Assembly (NCBI RefSeq): GCF_001593285.1 | Contig: NZ_CP012529.1 | Location: 1,426,001 to 1,490,000 of the forward strand | DNA from: Psychrobacter sp. P2G3 | Lineage (GTDB): Bacteria > Pseudomonadota > Gammaproteobacteria > Pseudomonadales > Moraxellaceae | Length of the DNA stretch: 64,000 nt | Direction: 5' to 3' | Shown: in pieces, positions 36,406-46,092 of the stretch | Numbering within the stretch: position 1 is the first letter of the stretch | Layout of the letters: the number at the start of each line of letters is the position of its first letter | The notes under the pieces: generated by a model | Databases searched by the model: none | What the model saw: the letters and a program-made list of their open reading frames with translations, nothing else | What the model was told of the DNA's origin: nothing | Made by a program: the position numbers and the translations under genes

Positions 36406-37038
36406 TTATAAAGGCACTGCAGTTTTCTTACGTAAGAGGCCGTAGTGCGCCCATAGTAGTAAACTTGCGGCGCTAAGATGCGGTGACCATACTTCGATCA
36501 GAATTTTCAATTGTTTTGGGGTTGGACGTTCTGTGAGATCTAACAACTGCATTGCTGCAACTTTAATCGCCAAATCATCGACTGCAAGCACATCTGCTCG
36601 TTTCAAAGAAAACAATAAATACATCTCAGCAGTCCAACGTCCGATGCCCGTAACAGCGGTTAAGGTTTTAGTCACGTCCTCATTCGTCATAGTTTCCAAT
36701 GCTACAAAATCTATATCATGATCTACTAAAGATCGAGTATAACGAATTTTCTGTTTAGATAAACCTTGTGTCCGTAAGGTCTCGTCTGTTGCCTCAGTAA
36801 TCGCTTGTGGATTGGTCAAATCAGCATCAACCAAGCGTTGCCAAATACTTGCAGCAGCTGCCACAGATAACTGTTGACCGACCATCGCTCTCATCAATTG
36901 TTTAAACCCACCTGCATTGTGCCTAAGGCTAGGCACACCAACTTGCTCATAGACAAGCGCAAATCTTGGTTCAATGGCAATTAATTTAATGATGTGTTCT
37001 TCTAGCTCTTGAGGGCTCTCAATAATCTGTGTGCTCAT
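36406..37038 (-). CDS. DNA-3-methyladenine glycosylase II (AlkA-type, HhH-GPD)
   Basis: 210 residues. Base-excision repair glycosylase for alkylated purines. Visible: MRAMVGQQLSVAAAASIW, the helix-hairpin-helix LTAVTGIGRWTAEMYLLF, and the catalytic Asp in VLAVDDLAIKVA. It lacks the N-terminal AlkA domain of the E. coli enzyme (282 residues), so it is the short form. Convergent with the MscS gene; the 3' ends are only about 45 bp apart. Confidence 0.9.
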   Translation of the reverse strand: MSTQIIESPQELEEHIIKLIAIEPRFALVYEQVGVPSLRHNAGGFKQLMRAMVGQQLSVAAAASIWQRLVDADLTNPQAITEATDETLRTQGLSKQKIRYTRSLVDHDIDFVALETMTNEDVTKTLTAVTGIGRWTAEMYLLFSLKRADVLAVDDLAIKVAAMQLLDLTERPTPKQLKILIEVWSPHLSAASLLLWAHYGLLRKKTAVPL

Positions 37039-37129
37039 AATGGATTCACTCTAATAAAAAACGTGCCTAAAAATAGTCTAGATGTTTATCTAAAGCTTGC
37101 TGTTAAAGAAATATAGGATTTATTTATAC

Positions 37130-37158
37130 AAAAAAGGACTGCCATTTGCAGTCCTTTT
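37130..37158 (-). terminator. Intrinsic terminator of the Smr-domain gene
   Basis: Stem AAAAGGACTGC / GCAGTCCTTTT with a 5-base loop and flanking A/T runs, about 30 bp after the stop of the minus-strand gene. Confidence 0.88.
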
Positions 37159-37187
37159 CATCTCTTTTACTGATCTAACACTAAAAG

Positions 37188-37919
37188 CTATTCGCCATCT
37201 GTTTTAGATTTTTTGAGTAGTACCAGTACTGCACCGTTACCGCCATCTTTTGGCGGGGCAGAGCAAAAAGCTAATACTTCTGGTAACTGACGTAGCCAAC
37301 CATTTACACAGGTTTTCAGAATAGCTTCGCTACCTTTGCCATGGACAATTTTTACCATAGTCTCATTGTTCTGCTTGGCTTGGCTTAGCAATTGAGTCAT
37401 AGCAACACGTGCTTCCTCAATAGTACAGCCATGAATATCTACGGCGTCATACCAACGTAGCTTGCCTTGTTTCAGCTGAGTAAAGATCTTATTTTGCAGC
37501 GTAGGCTGTTTATATGATAAGTAAGCTTCAGCTGCCACAGGGTTAAGTAGCGCTTGCATATCTGATAAACCTGCATCCAAATCGCTACTTTCACCACCTT
37601 GAGCAGCTGCACGTTTTGAGAGAGTAGCTGCATCAGGTTTGCGTGCTTTTGATGCGTTGGCTGGTGAACGAACGTTCTTATCATCAAGTTGATTTACGCC
37701 GTGCATCGCTTGCATAAACAGAACTTTATCATCATCGATATGTTCACTGTCTAACTGTTTGACTGTTTTCTTTACTTGCTTTTGGGTTAGCAATGAAACA
37801 GGTTCTGTTGGCTTTTGATCTACGCCATCAGGTGAAGTAGTATCATGACCTTTGCTCAGTTGCCCTTTGAGCTCTTTGAGCTGATCTTGCATTTCTTTTG
37901 AAAATAGAGAGTTTGCCAT
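37188..37919 (-). CDS. Smr (MutS2-type) domain protein
   Basis: 243 residues. The first 150 residues are polar and mostly unordered; a Smr domain occupies about 155-240 with the signature DIHGCTIEEARVA (variant of DLHG), KIVHGKGS, and the terminal GGNGAVLVLLKK. Stand-alone Smr proteins are nicking nucleases or RNA-related nucleases; the physiological role in this group is not established. Between the AlkA glycosylase and the trp genes; spacing of about 90 bp to trpC. Confidence 0.88.
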   Translation of the reverse strand: MANSLFSKEMQDQLKELKGQLSKGHDTTSPDGVDQKPTEPVSLLTQKQVKKTVKQLDSEHIDDDKVLFMQAMHGVNQLDDKNVRSPANASKARKPDAATLSKRAAAQGGESSDLDAGLSDMQALLNPVAAEAYLSYKQPTLQNKIFTQLKQGKLRWYDAVDIHGCTIEEARVAMTQLLSQAKQNNETMVKIVHGKGSEAILKTCVNGWLRQLPEVLAFCSAPPKDGGNGAVLVLLKKSKTDGE

Positions 37920-38011
37920 AAAAGTTAACGTATCGTTGGTTAATGAATGAGTGATTTGTTTATTAGCCCTTTAAAAGCTATCTAATCTTAAATTAAGCTA
38001 TTTCAGTTACT

Positions 38012-38887
38012 TTACTCGTCTGCTGCGACGCCCGCAAGTAAGGATTGTAACGCTTGTCCAGGGTGATCGGTCTTCATGAACTGCTCACCAATTAAAAAAT
38101 GCTGAATATCGTGGTCTAACATCAAACGAATATCATCGCTACTATGAATACCACTTTCGGTAACGATAAGTGGTTTCTGCGCTGTACTATCAGCGTCAGT
38201 AGCCAAAGCTTCGATTAAAATATTTTTTAAATCGAGAGTAGTTTGCAAATTGACATCGAAAGTATTTAAATCACGATTATTAATGCCGTAAATATTGTGC
38301 TCTGAACGTGGCAGCTGGAGTGCGCGCTCAAGCTCAGCTTTGGTATGTACTTCAATCAATACATCCATACCTAATTCGATACTCAGCGCATGTAGCTCTT
38401 GTAACTGGGTATCGTCAAGGCAAGCCATGATTAACAGAACACAATCTGCACCCATCAAATAAGATTGATAAATTTGATAAACATCAATCATAAAATCTTT
38501 GCGCAATATAGGCAGGCTTGTAGCGTTAGAAGCTTGGATAAGATAGCTGTCATCACCCTGAAAATAATCACGATCAGTCAATACAGATAAGCAACTGGCA
38601 CCAGCTTGCTCATATTGCTGAGCAAACAAAGCGGGCGCAAAGTTATGATTAATGATGCCCTTAGATGGTGATGCTTTTTTAATTTCAGCGATGATGCCGA
38701 TACCGTTGTTTTTGTTACTGGCAGCTCGTAGGGCTGCTGCAAAGCCACGGCGTGATTTATTATCAGCGGCTACTTTTGCTTGGAGATTTTCAAGAGATAG
38801 CGCCTCACGAGCCGCTTTTACCTCGATCTGCTTAGTCGCGACAATACGCTGTAACACTGAGGGAATATCTGTATTGGTTGTGGTCAT
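38012..38887 (-). CDS. trpC: Indole-3-glycerol phosphate synthase
   Basis: 291 residues, cytosolic TIM barrel, fourth step of tryptophan synthesis. Signatures: IIAEIKKASPSKGII (catalytic lysine region), LSVLTDRDYFQG, LRKDFMIDVYQIYQS, IYGINNRDLNTFDV, and VTESGIHSSDDI. A stand-alone enzyme, not fused to TrpF. It lies 75 bp downstream of trpD in the trpG-trpD-trpC operon; trpE and trpBA are elsewhere. Confidence 0.96.
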   Translation of the reverse strand: MTTTNTDIPSVLQRIVATKQIEVKAAREALSLENLQAKVAADNKSRRGFAAALRAASNKNNGIGIIAEIKKASPSKGIINHNFAPALFAQQYEQAGASCLSVLTDRDYFQGDDSYLIQASNATSLPILRKDFMIDVYQIYQSYLMGADCVLLIMACLDDTQLQELHALSIELGMDVLIEVHTKAELERALQLPRSEHNIYGINNRDLNTFDVNLQTTLDLKNILIEALATDADSTAQKPLIVTESGIHSSDDIRLMLDHDIQHFLIGEQFMKTDHPGQALQSLLAGVAADE

Positions 38888-38962
38888 ACTGTTATCCGAA
38901 TATCGTTGAATGTAAATACACAGTGATTGCTAGGTTTGTATCTTTTAACAATGTTGTATAAG

Positions 38963-40099
38963 TTAAGCATTAGCTATTAGCTGCTGTGTATACTTGGCTA
39001 ATGATTCAAGCTTAGTCAAAGCATCGCCATTTTGAATAACTTTTTGCGCTCGGCTCACACCATTCGAGTAGTTGCTGGCAAGTCCTGCGGTGTATATCGC
39101 CGCTCCTGCATTTAGTGCAATCATATCACGCGCTTTGAGCACAGCACGATCATGGGTGTCCTCACCCGATAAAGCAGCGCGTATCAGCTCAAGACTTTGC
39201 TCAGGAGAGTCGACATCGAGACCGATAAGGGTTTGTGATTCGATGCCAGCATCTTCTGGCATCATCTCATAGACTGATATTTCACCGTCTTTTAACTCAG
39301 CGACCGTGGTCGAAGTTGCAAGGCTGATTTCATCCAAACCGTCTTTTGCGCCGACAACCATGACATGACGTGCGCCTAAATTTTTCATGACTTTAGCGAT
39401 AGGCTCACACAGCTGGGCAGTAAATACACCAATGACTAAATTAGGTGTCCCAGCTGGGTTGGTCAAAGGCCCTAAGATGTTAAAAATGGTCCGTGCTTTA
39501 AGCTCACGGCGTACCGGATTGGCATAACGCATGGCACTATGGTGGTTGGGTGCAAATAAAAAGCCTATACCTTCATTTTCGATACAGTTTTTCGCTTGTT
39601 CAGGCGTAAGTGCCAAACTGATACCCGCTTGCTCAAGTAAGTCGGAACTACCAGACTTAGTCGATACTCCGCGGTTGCCATGCTTAGCAACTTGCGCACC
39701 AGCTGCAGCGACAACGAAGGCTGACGCAGTAGATACGTTGAATAAATTAGCGCCATCGCCGCCTGTGCCGACGATATCAACTAAATAATCACAGTTCTTT
39801 GGTGCAATATTGGCAGCCAACGCGCGCATGGCACTAGCCGACGCAGTAATTTCATCAATTGATTCACCTTTCATACGCAGACCAGCCAAAATAGCACCCA
39901 TCATGGCATTGCTACATCTGCCCTGCATAATAATGAGCATGACTTGATACATCTCGTCGAAAGTTAAATCAATATGTTGAAAAATTCTACCCAAGGCAGT
40001 GGTCAATAACTGATGAACGCCTTCATCAGAAAGCTGAGCAATATCATCTGGTATATGAGCAGCTGGTTTATAGTTTTCCTGTAAATTAGCAGTGGTCAT
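38963..40099 (-). CDS. trpD: Anthranilate phosphoribosyltransferase
   Basis: 378 residues. Transfers phosphoribose from PRPP to anthranilate. N-terminal helical domain, then the PRPP-binding DIVGTGGDGANLFNVSTASAFVVA segment, KHGNRGVSTKSGSSDLLEQ, and the ILGPLTNPA motif. Longer by about 30 residues at the N-terminus than minimal TrpD. Located between trpG and trpC, in the order found in most gamma-proteobacteria where trpE is unlinked. Confidence 0.96.
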   Translation of the reverse strand: MTTANLQENYKPAAHIPDDIAQLSDEGVHQLLTTALGRIFQHIDLTFDEMYQVMLIIMQGRCSNAMMGAILAGLRMKGESIDEITASASAMRALAANIAPKNCDYLVDIVGTGGDGANLFNVSTASAFVVAAAGAQVAKHGNRGVSTKSGSSDLLEQAGISLALTPEQAKNCIENEGIGFLFAPNHHSAMRYANPVRRELKARTIFNILGPLTNPAGTPNLVIGVFTAQLCEPIAKVMKNLGARHVMVVGAKDGLDEISLATSTTVAELKDGEISVYEMMPEDAGIESQTLIGLDVDSPEQSLELIRAALSGEDTHDRAVLKARDMIALNAGAAIYTAGLASNYSNGVSRAQKVIQNGDALTKLESLAKYTQQLIANA

Positions 40100-40195
40100 T
40101 AAGGTCTCACTTCTTATTATTTTTTACATTGGTTTTAATTAGATGTTTGGATTGGTTTTGTCGGTTTAGACTTTAAATCCAGTTTTAATAGTCAG

Positions 40196-40819
40196 CTAGC
40201 CCACTTGCGGCAACTCATCTGCAGATAATACTGCCAGATTATGGGTCCGCAAAAAATTATTAAGCAGCTGATATCCTGCTTCACTTAAGATGGATTCGGG
40301 ATGGAATTGAACACCTTCGATTGCGAAAACTTTATGACGTATGCCCATAATCTCTTCAATGCTACCATCCTTGTTTTGTGTCCACGCAGTCATCTCTAAA
40401 CAATCCGGTAAGCTAGTTTTATCAATCACGAGGGAATGATAACGCGTCACTTGTGATGGGTTAGGTAGGTCGGTAAAAACGCCTTGACCAGTATGATAAA
40501 CAGCTGATAAGCGTCCGTGCATGACTTCACCGGCTTTGACCACTTGTCCGCCAAATGCTTGCCCAATCGCTTGATGACCCAAGCATATCCCCAAGATAGG
40601 GACAACGCCTTTAAAGGTATCAATCACTTCTAAGGAAATACCCGCACGATCTGGATCACAAGGGCCAGGGCCAATGACGATGACATCGGGAGCAAGGGTT
40701 TTAATCTGTTCGATTGTGACTTGATCGTTACGCCAGACGGTGATGTCCTGCTGTAATTCACCGAAGTACTGTACAATATTGTACGTAAAGCTGTCGTAGT
40801 TATCGATCATCAGAATCAT
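40196..40819 (-). CDS. trpG: Anthranilate synthase component II (glutamine amidotransferase)
   Basis: 207 residues. Class I glutamine amidotransferase: nucleophile Cys in [15 protein letters not shown], and the His-Glu pair in [10 protein letters not shown]-terminus [14 protein letters not shown]. Provides ammonia to TrpE; the same subunit may also serve PabB for folate in this group (trpG/pabA dual use is known). First gene of the trpGDC transcript; no tryptophan leader peptide or attenuator was recognised upstream. Confidence 0.95.
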   Translation of the reverse strand: MILMIDNYDSFTYNIVQYFGELQQDITVWRNDQVTIEQIKTLAPDVIVIGPGPCDPDRAGISLEVIDTFKGVVPILGICLGHQAIGQAFGGQVVKAGEVMHGRLSAVYHTGQGVFTDLPNPSQVTRYHSLVIDKTSLPDCLEMTAWTQNKDGSIEEIMGIRHKVFAIEGVQFHPESILSEAGYQLLNNFLRTHNLAVLSADELPQVG

Positions 40820-41040
40820 TATGCTCTCAATCTATTGGTATGGTTATAATTTATAAACGCTCTACTATTATGCTCGTATTTATCAGGCAAAATTTTATAG
40901 AAGCTTGATATCTTACCACTATTTTAGTGGGTATCAAACGGGACACCTATCTATCCAGCTGTTCTTAGAGGTTTTATTTTTTATTACAAGCGTATTTTAC
41001 TAAATACTAACCTTATTGTAGAAAAATAAAGATTTTTTGC

Positions 41041-41055
41041 GCACCAATTTAAACC
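41041..41055 (+). promoter_or_regulatory. Possible weak NtrC half-site upstream of glnA
   Basis: GCACCAATTTAAACC matches the left half of the NtrC palindrome (GCACCA) but not the right. Its centre is 29 bp, close to three helical turns, from the strong site at 41070-41084, so cooperative binding is plausible. Confidence 0.35.
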
Positions 41056-41069
41056 AAAAAAATACTTGA

Positions 41070-41084
41070 GCACTAATTTAGTGC
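41070..41084 (+). promoter_or_regulatory. NtrC-type enhancer palindrome upstream of glnA
   Basis: GCACTAATTTAGTGC is a perfect dyad fitting the NtrC consensus GCACYA-N3-TRGTGC. It lies about 150 bp upstream of the sigma-54 promoter at 41227-41243, a normal enhancer distance. Function is inferred from sequence match and position. Confidence 0.7.
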
Positions 41085-41226
41085 ATTTTTCATATCATTA
41101 ACGCCTATTATTGTGCAGGTGATAGAGTTGGCATATATATAGTTTTGATGCTGAATTTAGACTTATCCTATACCTACCATGGTTTATCATACAAAATTAA
41201 CTTTAGGTCGTGATTGCTAAATAAAT

Positions 41227-41243
41227 TTGGCATAGGGTTTGCA
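41227..41243 (+). promoter_or_regulatory. Sigma-54 promoter of glnA
   Basis: TTGGCATAGGGTTTGCA: the invariant GG (41229-41230) and GC (41241-41242) are separated by exactly 10 bases and the surrounding bases match TGGCAC-N5-TTGCA well. The transcript would start near 41254 and have a leader of about 270 bases. A second, sigma-70-like extended -10 (TGCTAAAAT, 41373-41381) lies closer to the gene. Confidence 0.75.
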
Positions 41244-41526
41244 CCCTTATATTACAATTAGGATGCTAATATAAATTCATCTCGTACCATTCATTATTAT
41301 AAGTTTAAGGTTAAAATCTAGCAGATGAGTTGGTTGAGATGTTATAACTGTTCAGCATTATTGATCAGATATTGCTAAAATAGCGCCAGCATCGTGTAAG
41401 CTTATAAGCGGTAGAGGAAAGTGATTGATCGATATCACAATCATGAGTCTGAGCTAATACCTAAATATAACAGTGAGCACAGCTCTTTAAAACGTAACAA
41501 CATGATAACCACAAGGGAGACTATTC

Positions 41527-42936
41527 ATGTCTAATAAATTATTGGATCTTATCAAATCATCTAGTGCAAAATGGGTTGATTTTCGCTTTACCGATACTCG
41601 TGGTAAAGAACAACATATCAGCTTTCCAGCTTCTACTATCGACGAAGAAGTAATGGAAGATGGCAAGATGTTTGATGGCTCATCTATCGCTGGTTGGAAG
41701 GGTATTGAAGCTTCAGATATGATTTTGCGTCCTGATCCAGATACTGCTTTTCTTGACCCTTTCTTTGATGCAGTCACCGTTGTAGTCACGTGCGATATCA
41801 TTGAGCCAACGACTTTGCAAGGCTATGACCGCGACCCGCGTTCTATCGCTCGCCGTGCTGAAGAATACTTAAAATCGACTGGTATTGGTGATACTGCATA
41901 CTTTGGTCCTGAGCCTGAGTTTTTTGTATTTGATGAAGTAAAATGGTCGATTGAGATGTCAGGCGTCAGCCATAAGATCGTTGCTGAAGAAGCAGCATGG
42001 TCGACTAACAACGATTATGAGTGGGGTAACATGGGACACCGTCCACGTGTTAAGGGCGCTTATTTCCCAGTACCACCAATCGATAGCTCACAGGACATGC
42101 GTTCTGTCATGTGTGAGCGTCTAGAAGAAATCATCGGTGAAGGCTGTATCGAAGTCCATCATCATGAAGTTGCGCCTTGTCAGTCAGAGATTGGTGTCGC
42201 ATTCAACACTTTAGTACGTAAAGCTGACGAAGTGCAGCAGTTAAAGTACGTCGTTCATAACGTTGCCCATCAGTTTGGCAAAACGGCAACTTTCATGCCA
42301 AAACCTGTGGTCGGTGATAACGGCTCTGGTATGCATGTACATATGTCTATCTCAAAAGACGGTGTAAACACTTTCTCTGGTGATGAATATGCTGGTCTGT
42401 CTGAGACAGCACTATATTTCATTGGGGGCATCATTCATCATGCCCGCGCTCTGAATGCTATTACCAACCCTTCGACTAACAGTTATAAACGCCTAGTGCC
42501 ACATTATGAAGCGCCTATCAAACTGGCATATTCTGCTTCTAACCGCTCAGCGTCTATCCGCATTCCACATGTTAGTAGTCCAAAAGCCGTTCGTGTTGAA
42601 GCACGCTTCCCTGATCCAGCAGCCAACCCGTACTTAACTTTTGCAGCGCTACTGATGGCTGGCCTTGATGGTATTCAAAATAAGATGCACCCAGGTGATG
42701 CCGCTGATAAAAACTTGTATGATTTGCCTCCAGAAGAAGAAGCGCAAATCCCAACGGTTGCTGAAAGCTTAGAGGTCGCGCTACAAGCGTTACGTGATGA
42801 TCATGAGTTTTTATTAAAAGGTGATGTATTCACTGAAGAGATGCTAGAAGCATTTATCGCGCTAAAAGAAGAAGAAGTACAGCGTGTCAATGTTACTGTG
42901 CATCCAGTTGAATTTGATTTATATTACAGCTGCTAG
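41527..42936 (+). CDS. glnA: Glutamine synthetase, type I
   Basis: 469 residues, dodecameric cytosolic enzyme assimilating ammonium into glutamine. Signatures: [17 protein letters not shown], the ATP-binding [14 protein letters not shown], and NLYDLPPEE, in which Tyr398 is the adenylylation site, so it is the GSI-beta type regulated by GlnE. AAGGGAG precedes the ATG. Upstream are a sigma-54 promoter and NtrC-like sites, indicating nitrogen control. Followed by a strong terminator. Confidence 0.97.
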   Translation: MSNKLLDLIKSSSAKWVDFRFTDTRGKEQHISFPASTIDEEVMEDGKMFDGSSIAGWKGIEASDMILRPDPDTAFLDPFFDAVTVVVTCDIIEPTTLQGYDRDPRSIARRAEEYLKSTGIGDTAYFGPEPEFFVFDEVKWSIEMSGVSHKIVAEEAAWSTNNDYEWGNMGHRPRVKGAYFPVPPIDSSQDMRSVMCERLEEIIGEGCIEVHHHEVAPCQSEIGVAFNTLVRKADEVQQLKYVVHNVAHQFGKTATFMPKPVVGDNGSGMHVHMSISKDGVNTFSGDEYAGLSETALYFIGGIIHHARALNAITNPSTNSYKRLVPHYEAPIKLAYSASNRSASIRIPHVSSPKAVRVEARFPDPAANPYLTFAALLMAGLDGIQNKMHPGDAADKNLYDLPPEEEAQIPTVAESLEVALQALRDDHEFLLKGDVFTEEMLEAFIALKEEEVQRVNVTVHPVEFDLYYSC

Positions 42937-42973
42937 TTAACAGTTAAAGCGCTCAGATAATTTGAGTAATAAA

Positions 42974-43006
42974 AGCCAGCTAAGTAAATCTTAGCTGGTT
43001 TTTTCT
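42974..43006 (+). terminator. Intrinsic terminator of glnA
   Basis: Stem AGCCAGCTAAG / CTTAGCTGGTT with a 5-base loop, followed by a run of T, about 40 bp after the glnA stop. Confidence 0.9.
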
Positions 43007-43132
43007 TTTTTAAAAGAACTTGTAAAACTAAATAATAAGCTTCCTAAAAATCACTACTGATTTAGCGTTAAAAATCCCGCATAATAGTGTTAATCATATA
43101 TTAATAATAAGCACTTATTAGGTTGGCTGACT

Positions 43133-43975
43133 ATGTATACGCATTCGAAAAATAAAATGAAAAAACAAGACAGTTCACAGTTTAGAAATATCAAGCTAAC
43201 TGGGTTGTTAGCAGGTGTGTTCATTGGTACAGTCAGCCTTTATGCACCGATGATTAATGCCGCGCCCATCTATAAAGTGGTAGATGAAAAAACTGGACAC
43301 GTAACTTTTACTGATCGTCCGCAAAGCTATGAAAATCAGGCCAATAAACAAGTCAGCCAAACCGATGTTGTTACTAATGTTACTGCTAATAATACTGCTA
43401 ACGATAATAATGTTAGTAACAGCTTAGGTGCTGGTTCTAATGGCAGAGCTAACACATCATCTCAAACGACAAATTCTCCAGCAGTCTCACAACAGACTGC
43501 ATCTCCTGCTACCAAATCTGCACGAGTGAGATATCAGCTGACCATGATAGAGCCGAGCGAAGCACGTGCTTATCGCCGTCCTGCACAGAGTATCGATGTC
43601 AAACTACAACTAAAGCCTGTGCTACAAGCTGGCGATCAAGTAATAATTTATCTTGATGATAATGAAGTGGCGCAAGGCCTGAGTGCATCTATCGCAACGG
43701 TAGATATTTTACCGGGTACGCATAGTATTCGAGCCGTTATCAAAAATGAAGCAGGGCAAACGCTTAGCCAAATTGAACGTACTATTTACGTAATACAAAA
43801 TACGGTAATCTTGCAGAATAAAAAGAAAATTGCCGCGCAAATGCTTGCTTATCAGCGTCTACCATGGCATCAAAAAGTAATGTTAAAATTGCGTCAAAAG
43901 GAAATCAATCTGCAAAAAGCACAGAACAGCCAACCTATAACTAACGATACTTTTACTAAGATATCTGGGCAATAG
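43133..43975 (+). CDS. DUF4124-domain exported protein
   Basis: 280 residues. A basic N-terminus and hydrophobic segment (about 22-42) form a signal peptide ending near MINAAP; DUF4124 follows directly (PIYKVVDEKTGHVTFTDRPQS). Then an Asn/Ser/Thr-rich unordered linker (to about 140), a beta-rich region (about 145-230: YQLTMIEPSEARAYRRP) and a basic C-terminal helix. DUF4124 proteins next to glnA are common in gamma-proteobacteria, where ntrBC often follow; here they do not. Function unknown. ATG 43157 is an alternative start. Confidence 0.82.
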   Translation: MYTHSKNKMKKQDSSQFRNIKLTGLLAGVFIGTVSLYAPMINAAPIYKVVDEKTGHVTFTDRPQSYENQANKQVSQTDVVTNVTANNTANDNNVSNSLGAGSNGRANTSSQTTNSPAVSQQTASPATKSARVRYQLTMIEPSEARAYRRPAQSIDVKLQLKPVLQAGDQVIIYLDDNEVAQGLSASIATVDILPGTHSIRAVIKNEAGQTLSQIERTIYVIQNTVILQNKKKIAAQMLAYQRLPWHQKVMLKLRQKEINLQKAQNSQPITNDTFTKISGQ

Positions 43976-44064
43976 CTAGGTAAAGTAGCCAAATAAAACA
44001 TCAGTGCTCAAGGGTTTATCAGTGCTGAAAGGTTTAATGATAAATATAGTTTAACAATTTTTAT

Positions 44065-44105
44065 AAAGGGGCAATCACTATCAATAGTGATTGCCCCTTA
44101 TTTTT
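44065..44105. terminator. Bidirectional terminator between DUF4124 and SIMPL genes
   Basis: A 15-bp stem AAGGGGCAATCACTA / TAGTGATTGCCCCTT with a 4-base loop and A/T flanks sits between two convergent genes. Confidence 0.92.
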
Positions 44106-44168
44106 GCTTGGAAAATACTGTAATCAAACCAAACTTTAATTAGCTGATGTTTTGCCCACTTAGTTCAA

Positions 44169-44885
44169 TTATTTGGTAAGCTCAATTGTACCGTTAGCGG
44201 TGACCGATATTGTACTGTTACCAGACTCAAAGCTCTGACTCGGAACTGATGCATCTGCTGCCTCAGCTTTCATATTCATGCTGCTATACATTGGACGAGG
44301 ATAGTTGCTACCAGTGTTTAAGCTAACATTCACTACACGATAGCCATGAGCATCCCAAGCGCGTGTTAGATTTTTAGCTTGCTTTTGAAAAGAACGAGAA
44401 GCATCAGTCATTAACTTTTGCTCTAGCGCGTCTTTTTTATCATCTGAGACCCCAAAATTTAGATTATCCATCACTAAGGTCTCTTGCAAATCAGCAATAA
44501 GCTGGCTAGTCGCTGCAAAATCTGTGCTTTTAAGATCTATATTTGCCTGTCCTGTCCAGCCAATAATTTTGTCGTTTTTATCGTAGCGTGGATAAGTGCG
44601 TTGCTGGCCGGTGCTGACTGTCACACTAGGGTAGCGTTTAGCAATTTTCATAGCGTTATTGATTGAAGTGTTGAGAGTCGTGGCCAGTGCTTTAGCATTC
44701 GTAGCTTGAGCTTTTTTATACATGCTGGCACGCACTTCATCATTTTGGACTTCTTCTTTAACTTCCGTTTGGAAGCTAAGTTGATCATAACCAGTTGGTT
44801 CTGCATGCGCACTGCCCATCATAGCGGTTAGTAGGCAAGCGGTACCAGTAGTAAGAGCTACTTTATTAAGTAAAGTGCTTCTCAT
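44169..44885 (-). CDS. SIMPL (DUF541) domain periplasmic protein
   Basis: 238 residues. A signal peptide (about 1-28, cleavage near SAHAEP) is followed by a SIMPL/DUF541 fold: YDQLSFQTEVKEEVQNDE, the AKALATTLNTSINNAM helix, TGQANIDLKSTDF, and a final strand AAD...STISVTANGTIEL. Family members (BP26/OMP28, YggE) are periplasmic and linked to stress tolerance; mechanism unknown. Convergent with the DUF4124 gene and divergent from ffs. Confidence 0.85.
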   Translation of the reverse strand: MRSTLLNKVALTTGTACLLTAMMGSAHAEPTGYDQLSFQTEVKEEVQNDEVRASMYKKAQATNAKALATTLNTSINNAMKIAKRYPSVTVSTGQQRTYPRYDKNDKIIGWTGQANIDLKSTDFAATSQLIADLQETLVMDNLNFGVSDDKKDALEQKLMTDASRSFQKQAKNLTRAWDAHGYRVVNVSLNTGSNYPRPMYSSMNMKAEAADASVPSQSFESGNSTISVTANGTIELTK

Positions 44886-45097
44886 AATTATCTCCTAAGT
44901 AAAATTAATAATATTGACACAGATCATGTTCAAATAGGAATTGCGATCTATATTAGAAGCTATAGGCATTCATTTTATTTTGTTAGGAATTAGCTTCACT
45001 AATTAAAATAGCAAAATTTAGACGAGTCCTTGTGAGAATTTTGTCACTAAATATCGCAATTGTTTGCTATGGTAATTAAACAGTTTTGAGATAGGGG

Positions 45098-45125
45098 TTG
45101 TAATACTGAAAAATTCTTGTATAAT
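45098..45125 (+). promoter_or_regulatory. Promoter of the SRP RNA gene
   Basis: TTGTAA (45098-45103) and a perfect TATAAT (45120-45125) with a 16-bp spacer, ending about 7 bp before the RNA start. Confidence 0.75.
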
Positions 45126-45131
45126 CTGCAA

Positions 45132-45248
45132 CTGGTGGCTCCATTGGTAGCCTCGCAACATTGTTCTATGAATCCCGCCAGGACCGGAAGGTAGCAACGG
45201 TAATAGTTATGATGTGTGCCGAGGATGTGCTTTTGGAGTCGCTTTTTT
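45132..45248 (+). ncRNA. ffs: Signal recognition particle 4.5S RNA
   Basis: The apical domain is clear: CCAGGACCGGAAGGTAGCAA contains the GGAA tetraloop and asymmetric loop that bind Ffh, and TGTGCCGAGGATGTGC follows as in E. coli. The terminal helix pairs GGTGGCTCC near 45134 with GGAGTCGC near 45235. The transcript ends at a T-run at 45242-45250. Length about 115 nt, the small bacterial SRP RNA class. Confidence 0.95.
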
Positions 45249-45306
45249 TTGCTTAAAATTTGATAACTGCTTCGATAAACCATTTAAAAAGTTTATATGA
45301 TGTACT

Positions 45307-45334
45307 AAGCCCTTCATTGCAAAGGGCTTTTTTT
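45307..45334 (+). terminator. Second intrinsic terminator downstream of ffs
   Basis: AAGCCCTT / AAGGGCTT arms with a 7-base loop and seven T. It lies 60 bp beyond the SRP RNA and 110 bp before lemA, probably catching read-through. Confidence 0.85.
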
Positions 45335-45445
45335 GTGCCTGCATTTCGTCTGATTCTGGCGTTTCATTGATTAAGATAGGTTAAAATAATATGTATTAAA
45401 TTTTATCAACGCTGATATTAATACTGAAAGATTTGAGGCTCATTT

Positions 45446-46042
45446 ATGAAAATATTCGTTTGGCTATTTATTATTATTGTGGTGCTAGTCGTTGTTTTTG
45501 GTGTATCGATATTTAACAAGTTGGTACGGGCGCGCAACCAAGCGAAGAATGGCTTTGCACAGATAGATGTGCAGCTAAAGCGCCGTCATGATTTGATTCC
45601 AAACTTGGTAGAGACTGCTAAGCGTTATTTAACCCACGAAGAAGAGACACTCAGCCGCGTGATTAGCGCACGTAACCATGCCCAAAGCTTGCAAGACTCT
45701 AATAAGCATCAACCAGACTCACTTGAGCATATGGCATTATTTGCTAAAGCAGAAGGTATGCTTTCCAAAGCATTGGGGCAATTCTCAGCTGTCGTGGAAG
45801 CGTATCCGGAATTAAAAGCGGACAGTATGATTAAAGAGTTGATGGATGAGCTCACCAATACAGAGAACCGTATTGGCTTTGCGCGTCAGCATTATAACGA
45901 TAGCGTGATGTTCTACAACAATGACCGCGAAGTGTTTCCAAACAATCTTGTCAGCAGCACCTTTGGATTTCGTCCACTTAGTCCTTTAGTGTTTGAAGAC
46001 AGAAAGGCCATTGCTCAAGCACCTGTCGTCAATATGGGCTGA
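45446..46042 (+). CDS. LemA family protein
   Basis: 198 residues. An N-terminal membrane helix (about 3-22, FVWLFIIIVVLVVVFGVSIF) leads into the helical LemA domain: NGFAQIDVQLKRRHDLIPNLVETAKRYLTHEE, and the C-terminal IGFARQHYNDSVMFYNND with FPNNLVSSTFGF. GAGG eight bases before the ATG. The adjacent gene encodes an M48 peptidase with 50 bp between; LemA-M48 pairs are recurrent in bacteria and assumed to form a membrane-associated proteolytic module. Function of LemA itself is not established. Confidence 0.93.
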   Translation: MKIFVWLFIIIVVLVVVFGVSIFNKLVRARNQAKNGFAQIDVQLKRRHDLIPNLVETAKRYLTHEEETLSRVISARNHAQSLQDSNKHQPDSLEHMALFAKAEGMLSKALGQFSAVVEAYPELKADSMIKELMDELTNTENRIGFARQHYNDSVMFYNNDREVFPNNLVSSTFGFRPLSPLVFEDRKAIAQAPVVNMG

Positions 46043-46092
46043 TGTTTCATTATATTCAGATGCGTTTAGCTATCTTTAAGTCAGGCATATAG

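Noticed and set aside
40820..41040. Tryptophan attenuator upstream of trpG
   Set aside because: No leader peptide with tandem Trp codons and no alternative hairpin pair was found.
45047..45283. 78-codon minus-strand frame across the SRP RNA gene
   Set aside because: It is antisense to ffs and spans its promoter and terminator; the conserved SRP RNA explains the sequence.
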